In this document: one piece after another, positions 49,564-56,835 of the stretch
How the letters are laid out: each line of letters opens with the position of its first letter
Numbering within the stretch: position 1 is the first letter of the stretch
Assembly: GCA_937877535.1 (NCBI GenBank)
Contig: CALFJF010000044.1
Coordinates: forward strand, 26,294-90,293
Direction: 5' to 3'
DNA length: 64,000 nucleotides
Origin: an uncultured Treponema sp.
Lineage (GTDB): Bacteria; Spirochaetota; Spirochaetia; Treponematales; Treponemataceae
The notes under the pieces: model-generated
Database searches by the model: none
The model's input: the letters and a program-made list of their open reading frames with translations, nothing else
Told to the model about the DNA's origin: nothing
Made by a program: the position numbers and the translations under genes

Positions 49564-52209
49564 ATGAATCTAAAGCGCGTTTTTTTTGTGTTTTTTACGG
49601 CGGTTTTACTAGGCGGAGGACTATTTCTTTCTTGTAGCAACATATTCGAGGACGGGGACGAGGGCGGGACAAGCATCTCGCTTTCATTCAGCATGAAGCC
49701 TGGAATCAGGGCGGCGGAGACGGGAGGAGAAACGTATAAACTCGTCGCTGAGCTTCAAGGCGACGCAAAGTCCCAATCGAAGGAATATCAGGTTGCCGAG
49801 AATGAAACGGTGAACATTTCGTTCGACGACGTAAGCGTCGGAACGACCGTGCGCGTCCTCCTCCACGTCTATTCAGGAGAAACGCTCATCTACAGGGGAA
49901 AATCAGAGGAAATCAAGGTGCGCGGCGGGCGGAACGAGGCGACCGTGACACTCAAGCACACGGTTCTGTACGTTTCGGGAAGCGGAAGCAATAGCGACGA
50001 CAACACGGGAACATCGAGGGAAAAGGCGTTTAAGACGCTCAACCGCGCATTCACCGAAATCGGAAAGACCCCGTCGGACGACATCTCGTGGACAATCGTG
50101 GTCTTAGGCAAAGTCTACAGCACGTCCACGATGAAGAACCTCGAAGCAAAGTCAATCACCGTCGTGGGCGAGGGAAGCGACGCAATCCTCGACGGGCGCA
50201 GAGAGAACCCCGAAGAGGGCGGTACTGGTGCTGTATTCGTGGTTGACGAGTCGATAGCATTCGACGTAACGCTCTCGGACCTGACGATTCAAAACGGGCA
50301 GGCGCGAATGGGAGCGGGCGTGAGGGCGCGAGGAAAAGGAACGCTCACGATTGAAAACTGCCTGGTTCAAAACAACAAGGCAATCACGACTGAAGAGGGA
50401 AGCGCAAACGGTGGCGGAATCGTTGTCCAAAAAAACGCACACCTTTTACTCGTGAACACGACCGTCAAAAGAAACAGCTCCGAAAGCAACGGGGGCGGAA
50501 TCTTCGTTGGCGACACCGCAACGCTTGAAATCGGCGACAGCACAAAGATTACAGGAAACACGGCGACAAACAACGGGGCTGCAATCAGCATGGGCGGCGG
50601 CACGTTCAACATGACGGGCGGCGAAATCACGGAGAACACGGCGACGAACAACGGCGGCGCATTCAACATCAACAGGGGCTACCTCACCATATCGGGCGGA
50701 ACAATCTCCGGCAACGCCTCAGGAAACAAGGCGGGCGCGATTTACGTGAACTGCAAGACGCCCGAAGAGTATGGAATTTTGATTGAAGGCGGAAAAATCA
50801 CAAAAAACGGCGCAGGCGGAAACGGTGGCGCAATCTTCATCGAAAACGGCTCCGTTACGATGACGGGCGGAGAAATCTCGGAGAACGAAACGTTGAAGAA
50901 CGGCGGCGGGGTCTTCGTCGGAACGCAGGTCGTCACGAACGATGAAAAGACCGCCGTAACAACGGTGTATCCGCAAAGCGAGTTCATTTTGCAGGGCGGA
51001 AAGATTGTTAAAAACAAGGCGACGGGCAATTATCAGAGCGGCGGCGGAATCTACCTCAACTCGGCGCGACTTCTTATGACAGGGGGAGAGATAAGCGGAA
51101 ACTCCGCCACAGGAAAGGGCGGCGGAGTGTGCGCAGTACAAAACTTTGCAAGGGACAGTTCAGGGAACATCTACTACACCTACGACCCAAGCGAGTTCAC
51201 CATGTCGGGCGGAGCAATCACGAAAAACACAGGCGACAACGGCGGTGGAGTCTACAGCGAAGGAAATCTTTATTTGAGCGGAAACATCACGGTCGCCGAC
51301 AACGAGGCTAGACAAGCCAGTCAAATTCGGGTGACGAAGAATTCAAATCAAACAGAAACGCCAACCGCCACGTTTGAGTACGGCTCTCTTGGAACGCTCC
51401 GCTTCTCTATCGGCGCAACACTCACCGTCAACTTGATAAACGGCACGTTCGAGGACGAGGACTCCGATGAACTGGAATATGTATTTGAAGGCGAGGGGAA
51501 GTCCTCCACGGGGCAGGACTCGTCTGACGGTACGGGGGGGGGTACTGACTCATCCTACACCCGGGAGATGACGGAGTGGAGCGAAAGTGACTTCAGGAAT
51601 GCGCTTAATTCTGCGAATCCCTACACAGACTCGGCTACTACGACTACGGTTACGCTACAGGGCAACGTGACAATAACGAGCGACCTGACAGTTGAAAATT
51701 ACATCACAATCGACGGGCAGGGCAAGTTCGGCATTACGATACGAGCGGGAAACGCCACGTTCAAGAACGTCACCTTCACGAACGGGGCGGGAACCCACAT
51801 GAACGGAAGCGAGAAGCAGGCGCACGGAATGGTTTACTGGAGCGGAAGCGGGACTTTAACGTTCGACAGCTGCACGTTCGACGGCAACGTCACCGAGGGC
51901 GACACGGGCGGCGGGGCGGCATCCCTCTTTGGAGGCGGAAAAGTGGAATTCAGCGGCTGCACGTTCAACGGCAACAGCGCGAACCACGGAGCCGCAATCG
52001 ACATCGGCGGAAGCGACGAGGTTAAAATCGACACCTGCGTGTTCAATGCAAACACCTCAAAAGACAACCACGACATCTACTGCGGAGGAAGCGCCGCAAA
52101 GGTTTCGGGAAGCGGGAACAAAAGCGACAAGCAAAATCCTTACGCTTGCACAGATCAAAACGCAGATTCCGCAACAAAATCTTGGAGCGGCTTCACGACC
52201 AATCCGTAG
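49564..52209 (+). CDS. Surface lipoprotein with right-handed beta-helix repeats
   Basis: The 881-residue protein has a lipoprotein signal (FTAVLLGGGLFLSC, Cys near residue 24). It continues with a beta-sandwich-like region (about 40-140), then many short repeats of the pattern GGxIxxNxAxxNGGAxxI (about 225-600; for example MTGGEISENETLKNGGGVFV) that build a parallel beta-helix like polymorphic outer-membrane or pectate-lyase-fold proteins. A Gly/Ser/Asp-rich joint at about 640-665, encoded partly by a 9-G run, leads to a second small beta-helix domain (to 881). It is probably displayed on the outer membrane as an adhesin. The start is set by GGAGGAG and the lipobox. Confidence 0.85.
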   Translation: MNLKRVFFVFFTAVLLGGGLFLSCSNIFEDGDEGGTSISLSFSMKPGIRAAETGGETYKLVAELQGDAKSQSKEYQVAENETVNISFDDVSVGTTVRVLLHVYSGETLIYRGKSEEIKVRGGRNEATVTLKHTVLYVSGSGSNSDDNTGTSREKAFKTLNRAFTEIGKTPSDDISWTIVVLGKVYSTSTMKNLEAKSITVVGEGSDAILDGRRENPEEGGTGAVFVVDESIAFDVTLSDLTIQNGQARMGAGVRARGKGTLTIENCLVQNNKAITTEEGSANGGGIVVQKNAHLLLVNTTVKRNSSESNGGGIFVGDTATLEIGDSTKITGNTATNNGAAISMGGGTFNMTGGEITENTATNNGGAFNINRGYLTISGGTISGNASGNKAGAIYVNCKTPEEYGILIEGGKITKNGAGGNGGAIFIENGSVTMTGGEISENETLKNGGGVFVGTQVVTNDEKTAVTTVYPQSEFILQGGKIVKNKATGNYQSGGGIYLNSARLLMTGGEISGNSATGKGGGVCAVQNFARDSSGNIYYTYDPSEFTMSGGAITKNTGDNGGGVYSEGNLYLSGNITVADNEARQASQIRVTKNSNQTETPTATFEYGSLGTLRFSIGATLTVNLINGTFEDEDSDELEYVFEGEGKSSTGQDSSDGTGGGTDSSYTREMTEWSESDFRNALNSANPYTDSATTTTVTLQGNVTITSDLTVENYITIDGQGKFGITIRAGNATFKNVTFTNGAGTHMNGSEKQAHGMVYWSGSGTLTFDSCTFDGNVTEGDTGGGAASLFGGGKVEFSGCTFNGNSANHGAAIDIGGSDEVKIDTCVFNANTSKDNHDIYCGGSAAKVSGSGNKSDKQNPYACTDQNADSATKSWSGFTTNP
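51534..51542 (+). repeat. Nine-G homopolymer inside the lipoprotein gene
   Basis: An uninterrupted run of nine G lies at about codon 657-660. Loss or gain of one G would shift the frame and remove or alter the last 220 residues. Such tracts are known phase-variation sites in treponemes and other host-associated bacteria. Confidence 0.7.
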
Positions 52210-52227
52210 GAATCGGACAAAAACCCG

Positions 52228-52262
52228 CGAACGCCCCACTTCGGGGCGTTCGTTTTTTTTTA
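52228..52262. terminator. Bidirectional terminator between lipoprotein gene and ape-like cluster
   Basis: CGAACGCCCC/GGGGCGTTCG forms a 10-bp stem with loop ACTT... and is followed by nine T on the plus strand; GGGTTTTT follows on the minus strand. Confidence 0.9.
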
Positions 52263-52266
52263 ACGT

Positions 52267-52290
52267 GGTGGTTGAGTCTGTCGAAACCAC
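52267..52290. repeat. Dispersed palindromic repeat, copy 3
   Basis: This copy differs from the 25-bp unit by one base in the core (GAGTCTG for GAGCCTG) and lacks the last C. It lies nine bases after the ketoreductase stop. Confidence 0.8.
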
Positions 52291-52299
52291 AAAAACATT

Positions 52300-53049
52300 C
52301 TACACAATCCCGCCGTTCACGCTGATAACCTGCCGCGTTATGTAACTCGCCCCCTCGCTAAGCAGATACACCGCAAGCGAAGCGACTTCCTCGCTCTTTC
52401 CCGCCCGCCCCATCGGGATTGTGGGAAGAATATGCTCTGTTGGAGCGTCCTTAATCATGTCGGTCTCGATGAAGCCCGGCGCGATGCAGTTCACGGTGAT
52501 TTTTCGGCTCGCAAGCTCCACAGCTAGAGCCTTCGTCGCCCCGATGATTCCCGCCTTGCTCGCGCTGTAATTCACTTGCCCGCGATTCCCCATAACGCCC
52601 GAAACGCTTGCAACCGTGATGATTCTCCCGCGCTTTTTTCGGCACAAGGGCATGACGAGAGGCTTTAGGACATTGTAAAATCCATCGAGATTCGTGTGAA
52701 TAACATCGTCCCAGTTTTCGTCGGAGAGCGCGGGAAATGCGTTGTCGCGGCAAATTCCCGCGTTCAAGATGATTCCCCAAAACGCGCCGTTTTCTTCGCT
52801 CCATTTTTCAAGTTTCGCCGCGCAATCCTCGCGGTCAGAAATGTTGAACTGCAAGAGAGAGCATTTTCCGCCTGCCGCCTCAATTTCGGTTTTGAGCGAT
52901 TCTGCTTTTTCTCTTCCATTATTATAATGTGCCACGATTTCGTAGCCCGCCTGACTCGCCGCAAGAGCGATTGCCCGCCCGATTCCGCCAGACGCGCCAG
53001 TTACGAGGACTTTTTTTTCCAAATTTTCGTTTTCCATATTTTTATCCAT
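52300..53049 (-). CDS. 3-ketoacyl-ACP reductase (ApeQ/FabG-like)
   Basis: The 249-residue short-chain dehydrogenase has TGASGGIGRAIALAAS for NADPH, LNAGICRDNAF, the catalytic Ser and Tyr-Lys in ASVSGVMGNRGQVNYSASKA, and GFIETDM. In an ape-type pathway it reduces the beta-keto group after each condensation. The start overlaps the dehydratase stop by 8 bp; a second ATG at 53037 is also possible. It is the last gene of the cluster, before a repeat copy and a terminator. Confidence 0.88.
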   Translation of the reverse strand: MDKNMENENLEKKVLVTGASGGIGRAIALAASQAGYEIVAHYNNGREKAESLKTEIEAAGGKCSLLQFNISDREDCAAKLEKWSEENGAFWGIILNAGICRDNAFPALSDENWDDVIHTNLDGFYNVLKPLVMPLCRKKRGRIITVASVSGVMGNRGQVNYSASKAGIIGATKALAVELASRKITVNCIAPGFIETDMIKDAPTEHILPTIPMGRAGKSEEVASLAVYLLSEGASYITRQVISVNGGIV

Positions 53050-53473
53050 TTGCTTCCATGACGGTAATTTTTGCGCTACCGAACGATTCGCCGTCAACAA
53101 AAAAACGCGAGTCAAACGAGTAAACGTTTTCTACGTTCGATTCTTTTTCTGCTTCCACCCGAACAGTTTGCCCCGGAACCATTCCTTTGGACAAAAGACC
53201 AGAAGCCGACACGCTCAAAATAAAACCCGCATTCATCTTCCGTCCGTGTTCTTTTGCGTCCGCCGACAAAAGAGCAGCCACCGATTGCGCCGAAAACTCA
53301 AAAAGCGCGTAAGACGGAACTGCGCCATCAGAAAGAAGCAAAAAATCGTCTTTGATTTTTGTTTCCGTAACAACGCGCGTTTTTTCAAAATCGCACTCCA
53401 AAACGCGGTCAATAAAACGCATTTTTCCTTTGTGCGGAATCAAATCCGCCGTTTCTTTTTCGCTAAATTCCAC
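53042..53473 (-). CDS. Hotdog-fold 3-hydroxyacyl-ACP dehydratase (ApeP-like)
   Basis: The 143-residue protein opens with LIPHKGKMRFIDRV, the ApeP-type variant of the hotdog dehydratase entry with its His. It also has the central helix PSYALFEFSAQSVAALLSAD. In aryl-polyene systems ApeP works with a second dehydratase, ApeI, which here is the C-terminal part of the fusion protein at 56.8-59.2 kb. It starts at GTG with GGAGG six bases upstream, one base after the ketosynthase stop. Confidence 0.8.
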   Translation of the reverse strand: MEFSEKETADLIPHKGKMRFIDRVLECDFEKTRVVTETKIKDDFLLLSDGAVPSYALFEFSAQSVAALLSADAKEHGRKMNAGFILSVSASGLLSKGMVPGQTVRVEAEKESNVENVYSFDSRFFVDGESFGSAKITVMEANG

Positions 53474-53474
53474 G

Positions 53475-54641
53475 TTACACCTCCGCTTTTCCCAAAATCA
53501 AACTCACGTTGCACCCGCCAAACGCAAACGAATTTGACATCGCGTAATCGATTTTTGCTTCTTTTGCATTTTGAACGAGATTCACCGAGGGAATCGTTTT
53601 GTCTTGCACACAATCCCACGTGTGCGGAAAAAGATAGCCACGCGAAACCGAAAGAAATCCCGCAGCAAGTTCAATCGCGCCCGCCGCGCCAAGCGTGTGT
53701 CCCGTAAGCGGCTTTGTTCCGCTTGCAGGAACCGAGTTTTCGCCAAAGACAAAAGCCATTGCACGCGCTTCCATTGCGTCATTTAGCCGAGTTCCCGTTG
53801 CGTGAAGATTTACATAGTCGATTTTTTGAGGACTTAACTTTGCGTCCAAAAGCGCACGATTCATCGCCAAAGCCGCGCCCGCACCGTCTTCGCGCGGAGA
53901 CGTTATGTGAAAAGCGTCGCTCGATTCTCCCGCACCCAAAAGCGCGATGTTCGTTTCGTCCAAATCGTCCTTTGAAAGAACAAAAAACGCCGCGCCCTCT
54001 CCAAGCGTAATTCCGCTTCTATTCGCGCTCATCGGATTTGTGATGTTTGGAGAAACCGCTTCGAGCGCAGAAAATCCCAAAAGAGTTGTTTTTGACGCAA
54101 TGTCCACGCCGCCCGCCACCACCGCGTCGCATTTTCCAGAAAGAATGAGCGAGCGAGCAAAAGAAATCGCGCTCGCAGAAGAAGCACACGCCGTAGAAAA
54201 TGAAAGCGCGAGCGAAGAAATCCCCAGTTTTTTTGCGGCAAAATCCGCCGCATATTGCGCCGACTGCTCAAAAAGAGAATAAGACGGCAAAAATTCCCCG
54301 TTTTTGAAAAAAGATTCGTGAGAAAAAAGCGACCGCTCTGAACCGTTATCGCACTGCCCCAAACAAAGCCCCACGCGCTCGACTCCGTACCGAGATTTTG
54401 CTTTTTCGACCGTTGGCGCGATTTTTGAAAGACACGCAGAAAGCAATCGAAGAAAGCGCGAATCGGCTTTATCGTCCACGCTTTCAAGTGGCGAAGAAAC
54501 AACGCCTGCAAAAAAATCGCGCTCGGCACATTTTACGCGCTTTATTCCCGATTGATTTTTTTCTAAAAGAGAATTAAAAAACTCCTCGGCACTTGCCCCC
54601 GCCGCGCACAAAATCGCAGGATTAGAAAGAAATGAAATCAT
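53475..54641 (-). CDS. Beta-ketoacyl-ACP synthase (ApeO-like)
   Basis: The 388-residue thiolase-fold condensing enzyme has the catalytic triad: Cys in FSTACASSASA (about residue 148), His in VNLHATGTRLND (about 276) and His in PLTGHTLGAAGA (about 311). Its partner is expected to be the chain-length-factor-like protein at 60.7-61.3 kb. The open frame extends upstream, but the ATG at 54641 overlaps the thioesterase stop as ATGA and fits the family start (MISFLSNPAILCAAG). It is the only complete ketosynthase in the cluster. Confidence 0.9.
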   Translation of the reverse strand: MISFLSNPAILCAAGASAEEFFNSLLEKNQSGIKRVKCAERDFFAGVVSSPLESVDDKADSRFLRLLSACLSKIAPTVEKAKSRYGVERVGLCLGQCDNGSERSLFSHESFFKNGEFLPSYSLFEQSAQYAADFAAKKLGISSLALSFSTACASSASAISFARSLILSGKCDAVVAGGVDIASKTTLLGFSALEAVSPNITNPMSANRSGITLGEGAAFFVLSKDDLDETNIALLGAGESSDAFHITSPREDGAGAALAMNRALLDAKLSPQKIDYVNLHATGTRLNDAMEARAMAFVFGENSVPASGTKPLTGHTLGAAGAIELAAGFLSVSRGYLFPHTWDCVQDKTIPSVNLVQNAKEAKIDYAMSNSFAFGGCNVSLILGKAEV

Positions 54642-55081
54642 ACGTTGCCTCGATTTAATTGCGCTTTTACTTTGTCGGTGAAGCACGACGGGCAAGAAAA
54701 AAGACTTTCGCCGCTTTTTGCGTCAACGCACATTTGATTCACCGTTCCGCGCGTTGTAAGTTCGCCCGTTTTGTCGTTAAAAAGTTCAAATTTCATCTGA
54801 ATCATATTTTCCCACTCAACGAGCGTGGCTTTTGCTCGGCAAAAATCGCCAAACCGAAGCGATTTTACATATTTTACGCGGACTTCGGTCACGGGAAAAA
54901 GATACCCCGACTCCTCCATTGCAATGTAGCCGTAACCGATTTTGTCTAAAAGTGCGCACCGAACTCGCTCAAAATAATGTATGTAATTTCCGTGCCACAC
55001 GATTTTCATGGGGTCGCAATCGTTAAAATCAACAGGGAAAACAATTTCCGCCGAAAGAAAATTTGACTCGTCTTGTTTCAT
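54638..55081 (-). CDS. Acyl-CoA/ACP thioesterase, 4HBT hotdog (ApeK-like)
   Basis: The 147-residue protein has the YbgC-type signature FPVDFNDCDPMKIVWHGNYI, in which the Asp before Pro is the usual catalytic residue, followed by YFERVRCALLDKIGYGY. In the ape pathway a thioesterase of this type releases or edits the polyene chain. The start has no Shine-Dalgarno; TAAACT lies 6 bp upstream, so an internal leaderless start is possible. Its stop is coupled to the ketosynthase start. Confidence 0.85.
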   Translation of the reverse strand: MKQDESNFLSAEIVFPVDFNDCDPMKIVWHGNYIHYFERVRCALLDKIGYGYIAMEESGYLFPVTEVRVKYVKSLRFGDFCRAKATLVEWENMIQMKFELFNDKTGELTTRGTVNQMCVDAKSGESLFSCPSCFTDKVKAQLNRGNV

Positions 55082-55087
55082 AAAAAT

Positions 55088-55093
55088 AGTTTA
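55088..55093 (-). promoter_or_regulatory. Possible internal -10 box before the thioesterase gene
   Basis: TAAACT on the minus strand is six bases before the ATG, in the 48-bp gap after the acyltransferase gene. Confidence 0.3.
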
Positions 55094-55129
55094 CCAAAAA
55101 TCCGCGCCATTTTGAAGTTTGCAAAAAAT

Positions 55130-56047
55130 TTACTCGGAAAAAAAGGCAAAAAAATTGTACCACTGAAGCGGATGCGTTTTTGAAAGAATCTCAAGATTTT
55201 GTGAAAACTCTTGAGAGAGCAGACGGATTCGCTCTTCGCGCTCTTTTTTTGAGCAATCAAAAGAAATGTGGCTTTTTTTTACGAACATTTTGTATTTTGC
55301 AGAAATCGAAAGGTCGCGCGTTCTAAGCCCCGTAACAAAATACGTTGGGCAATCGAGGAGCGAAGCGAGCAAAAACACGCCGTAAGGAAAATCCGCCTTT
55401 TTTCCAAGAAAATCAAGGCGAATTGTTTTTGACGAATGAGAGCCTAAGCGGTCGCCTGCAATCACAACCGTGCCGCCTTTTTCGATTTTTTCTTGTAAAA
55501 GAAACATCGTTTCAGGTCCAATGTTGTTTGCATCCACAACGCCCAAAAGCGCGGAATCGTTTACGCTTTTTTGCAACGCTCCAAATCCGCGCGATTGCGC
55601 TTCGTCCATAATCGTTATAATTTCCATTTTTTTTTCAGTGCCGCTTTTTCCTTGAAACGCGAGTGCTTTGAGCATTTGCGCGTTTCCGAGGTGAGAAATC
55701 AAAAGAAGCGTTCCGCGATTTGCATTTATGTCGGAAACGAGAAAAGAAACGTCGTCATTTTGCCACTCGATTTTTGAAAAATCGATTTTTCCTGCCCAAG
55801 CTTGCACGTTTTCAACGAGATTCAAAGCAAAACTGATGACGTGAGAAAGCGTGCGCGGTCGAATCGAAAGCGCGGAAAAAAAATCCGCAGAAAAATGGCG
55901 AGCGGAACGAGAAAAAATCCAATAAAAAAAACCGATTGGAAAGCAAAGCGCTCGAAAAGCGCGAACGGGAAGGCGCAACAAAATGCGCATGAAAAAAAAT
56001 CCAAGCGGATTTTTGCGCTTTAGTTCCCACCAATTTTGTTTTTTCAT
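55130..56047 (-). CDS. LpxL/HtrB-like lysophospholipid acyltransferase (ApeJ C-terminal equivalent)
   Basis: The 305-residue protein has a membrane-associated N-terminus (FFFMRILLRLPVRAFRALCF) and the acyltransferase core of the LpxL family (LLLISHLGNAQMLKAL; VVIAGDRLGS; FPYGVFLLASLLDCPTYFV). In proteobacterial ape clusters this unit is usually fused to the glycosyltransferase as ApeJ; here it is a separate gene overlapping it by four bases. The catalytic HX4(D/E) motif reads HLGNAQ, with Gln at the acidic position (residue 124). The open frame extends upstream, but MKKQNWWELKRKNPLG is the likely start. Confidence 0.8.
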   Translation of the reverse strand: MKKQNWWELKRKNPLGFFFMRILLRLPVRAFRALCFPIGFFYWIFSRSARHFSADFFSALSIRPRTLSHVISFALNLVENVQAWAGKIDFSKIEWQNDDVSFLVSDINANRGTLLLISHLGNAQMLKALAFQGKSGTEKKMEIITIMDEAQSRGFGALQKSVNDSALLGVVDANNIGPETMFLLQEKIEKGGTVVIAGDRLGSHSSKTIRLDFLGKKADFPYGVFLLASLLDCPTYFVTGLRTRDLSISAKYKMFVKKSHISFDCSKKEREERIRLLSQEFSQNLEILSKTHPLQWYNFFAFFSE

Positions 56048-56829
56048 TTTTTTGCCCGATTTTTTGACCGAATTTTCCGCCACACAAAAAGCGGAATGCG
56101 CACGCACATTCCAAAAAAGAATTTTGTGAAAACCCACGAAATGCGAACGTTGTCGCGAAATGCGCGAAAATTTGAAATACCGTCCACAGGATACGTAACT
56201 TTTACGCCATAAAATTCAAACGGAACGCCACGCCAAATAAGGCGAATCAAAATGTCGATGTCAAATCCCATGCGCTTATCAAGGCTTTTTTGCCGAACCA
56301 GTTTTGCCGTTTCTTTTACAGGATAAACTCTAAATCCGCACAGAGAATCCACGATTCCTTTTTCCCAAGTAACAACGGCGCACCACCAATTTGCAAACCG
56401 ATGCGCTCCTTTTCGGTGCTGTGGCGCACTTTCGTCATATTCAGGATAGCCACAAATGAGCGCGTCAGGATGTGCGCGAGCGCGGTCAAGAAAAAAAGCC
56501 GAGCGCGAAGAATCGTGCTGCGCGTCCGCGTCCATTTGCAAAACATGCGAAAAACCGCGCGCTTCGGCAAAAAAAATGCCTTCTTCAAACGCCGCGCCTT
56601 TTCCGCCATTTTTTGGAAGCGAAACGAGTTCGGTAAAATCCGCGTTTTCCAAAACGATTTTTTGAAGCAACGCCTTTGTTTCTTTGTCGTTTCCGTCGTC
56701 AACCAAAATCACGGGGATTTTTTGCTCTCTGCAAAGCGACGAAATCGAATTTACAACCGTTCGGCACGCTTCTCCGTGTCTAAAAACGGGAATGAGGATT
56801 GCGGGCAAAAAAGCATTTTCGTTTTTCAT
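56044..56829 (-). CDS. Family 2 glycosyltransferase (ApeJ N-terminal equivalent)
   Basis: The 261-residue GT-A enzyme has the nucleotide-sugar entry AILIPVFRHGEACRTVV, ILVDDGNDKET, and the metal-binding DXD-like QMDADAQHD (about residue 100). It resembles dolichol-phosphate-mannose-synthase-type transferases. It probably sets a sugar on the lipid or polyene product. It lies six bases after the fusion gene and overlaps the acyltransferase start as ATGA. Confidence 0.85.
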   Translation of the reverse strand: MKNENAFLPAILIPVFRHGEACRTVVNSISSLCREQKIPVILVDDGNDKETKALLQKIVLENADFTELVSLPKNGGKGAAFEEGIFFAEARGFSHVLQMDADAQHDSSRSAFFLDRARAHPDALICGYPEYDESAPQHRKGAHRFANWWCAVVTWEKGIVDSLCGFRVYPVKETAKLVRQKSLDKRMGFDIDILIRLIWRGVPFEFYGVKVTYPVDGISNFRAFRDNVRISWVFTKFFFGMCVRIPLFVWRKIRSKNRAKK

Positions 56830-56835
56830 AATTTT

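Noticed and set aside
50500..51320. CRISPR-like or tandem DNA repeats in the lipoprotein gene
   Set aside because: The repeats are protein-level beta-helix units with variable DNA and no constant spacers.
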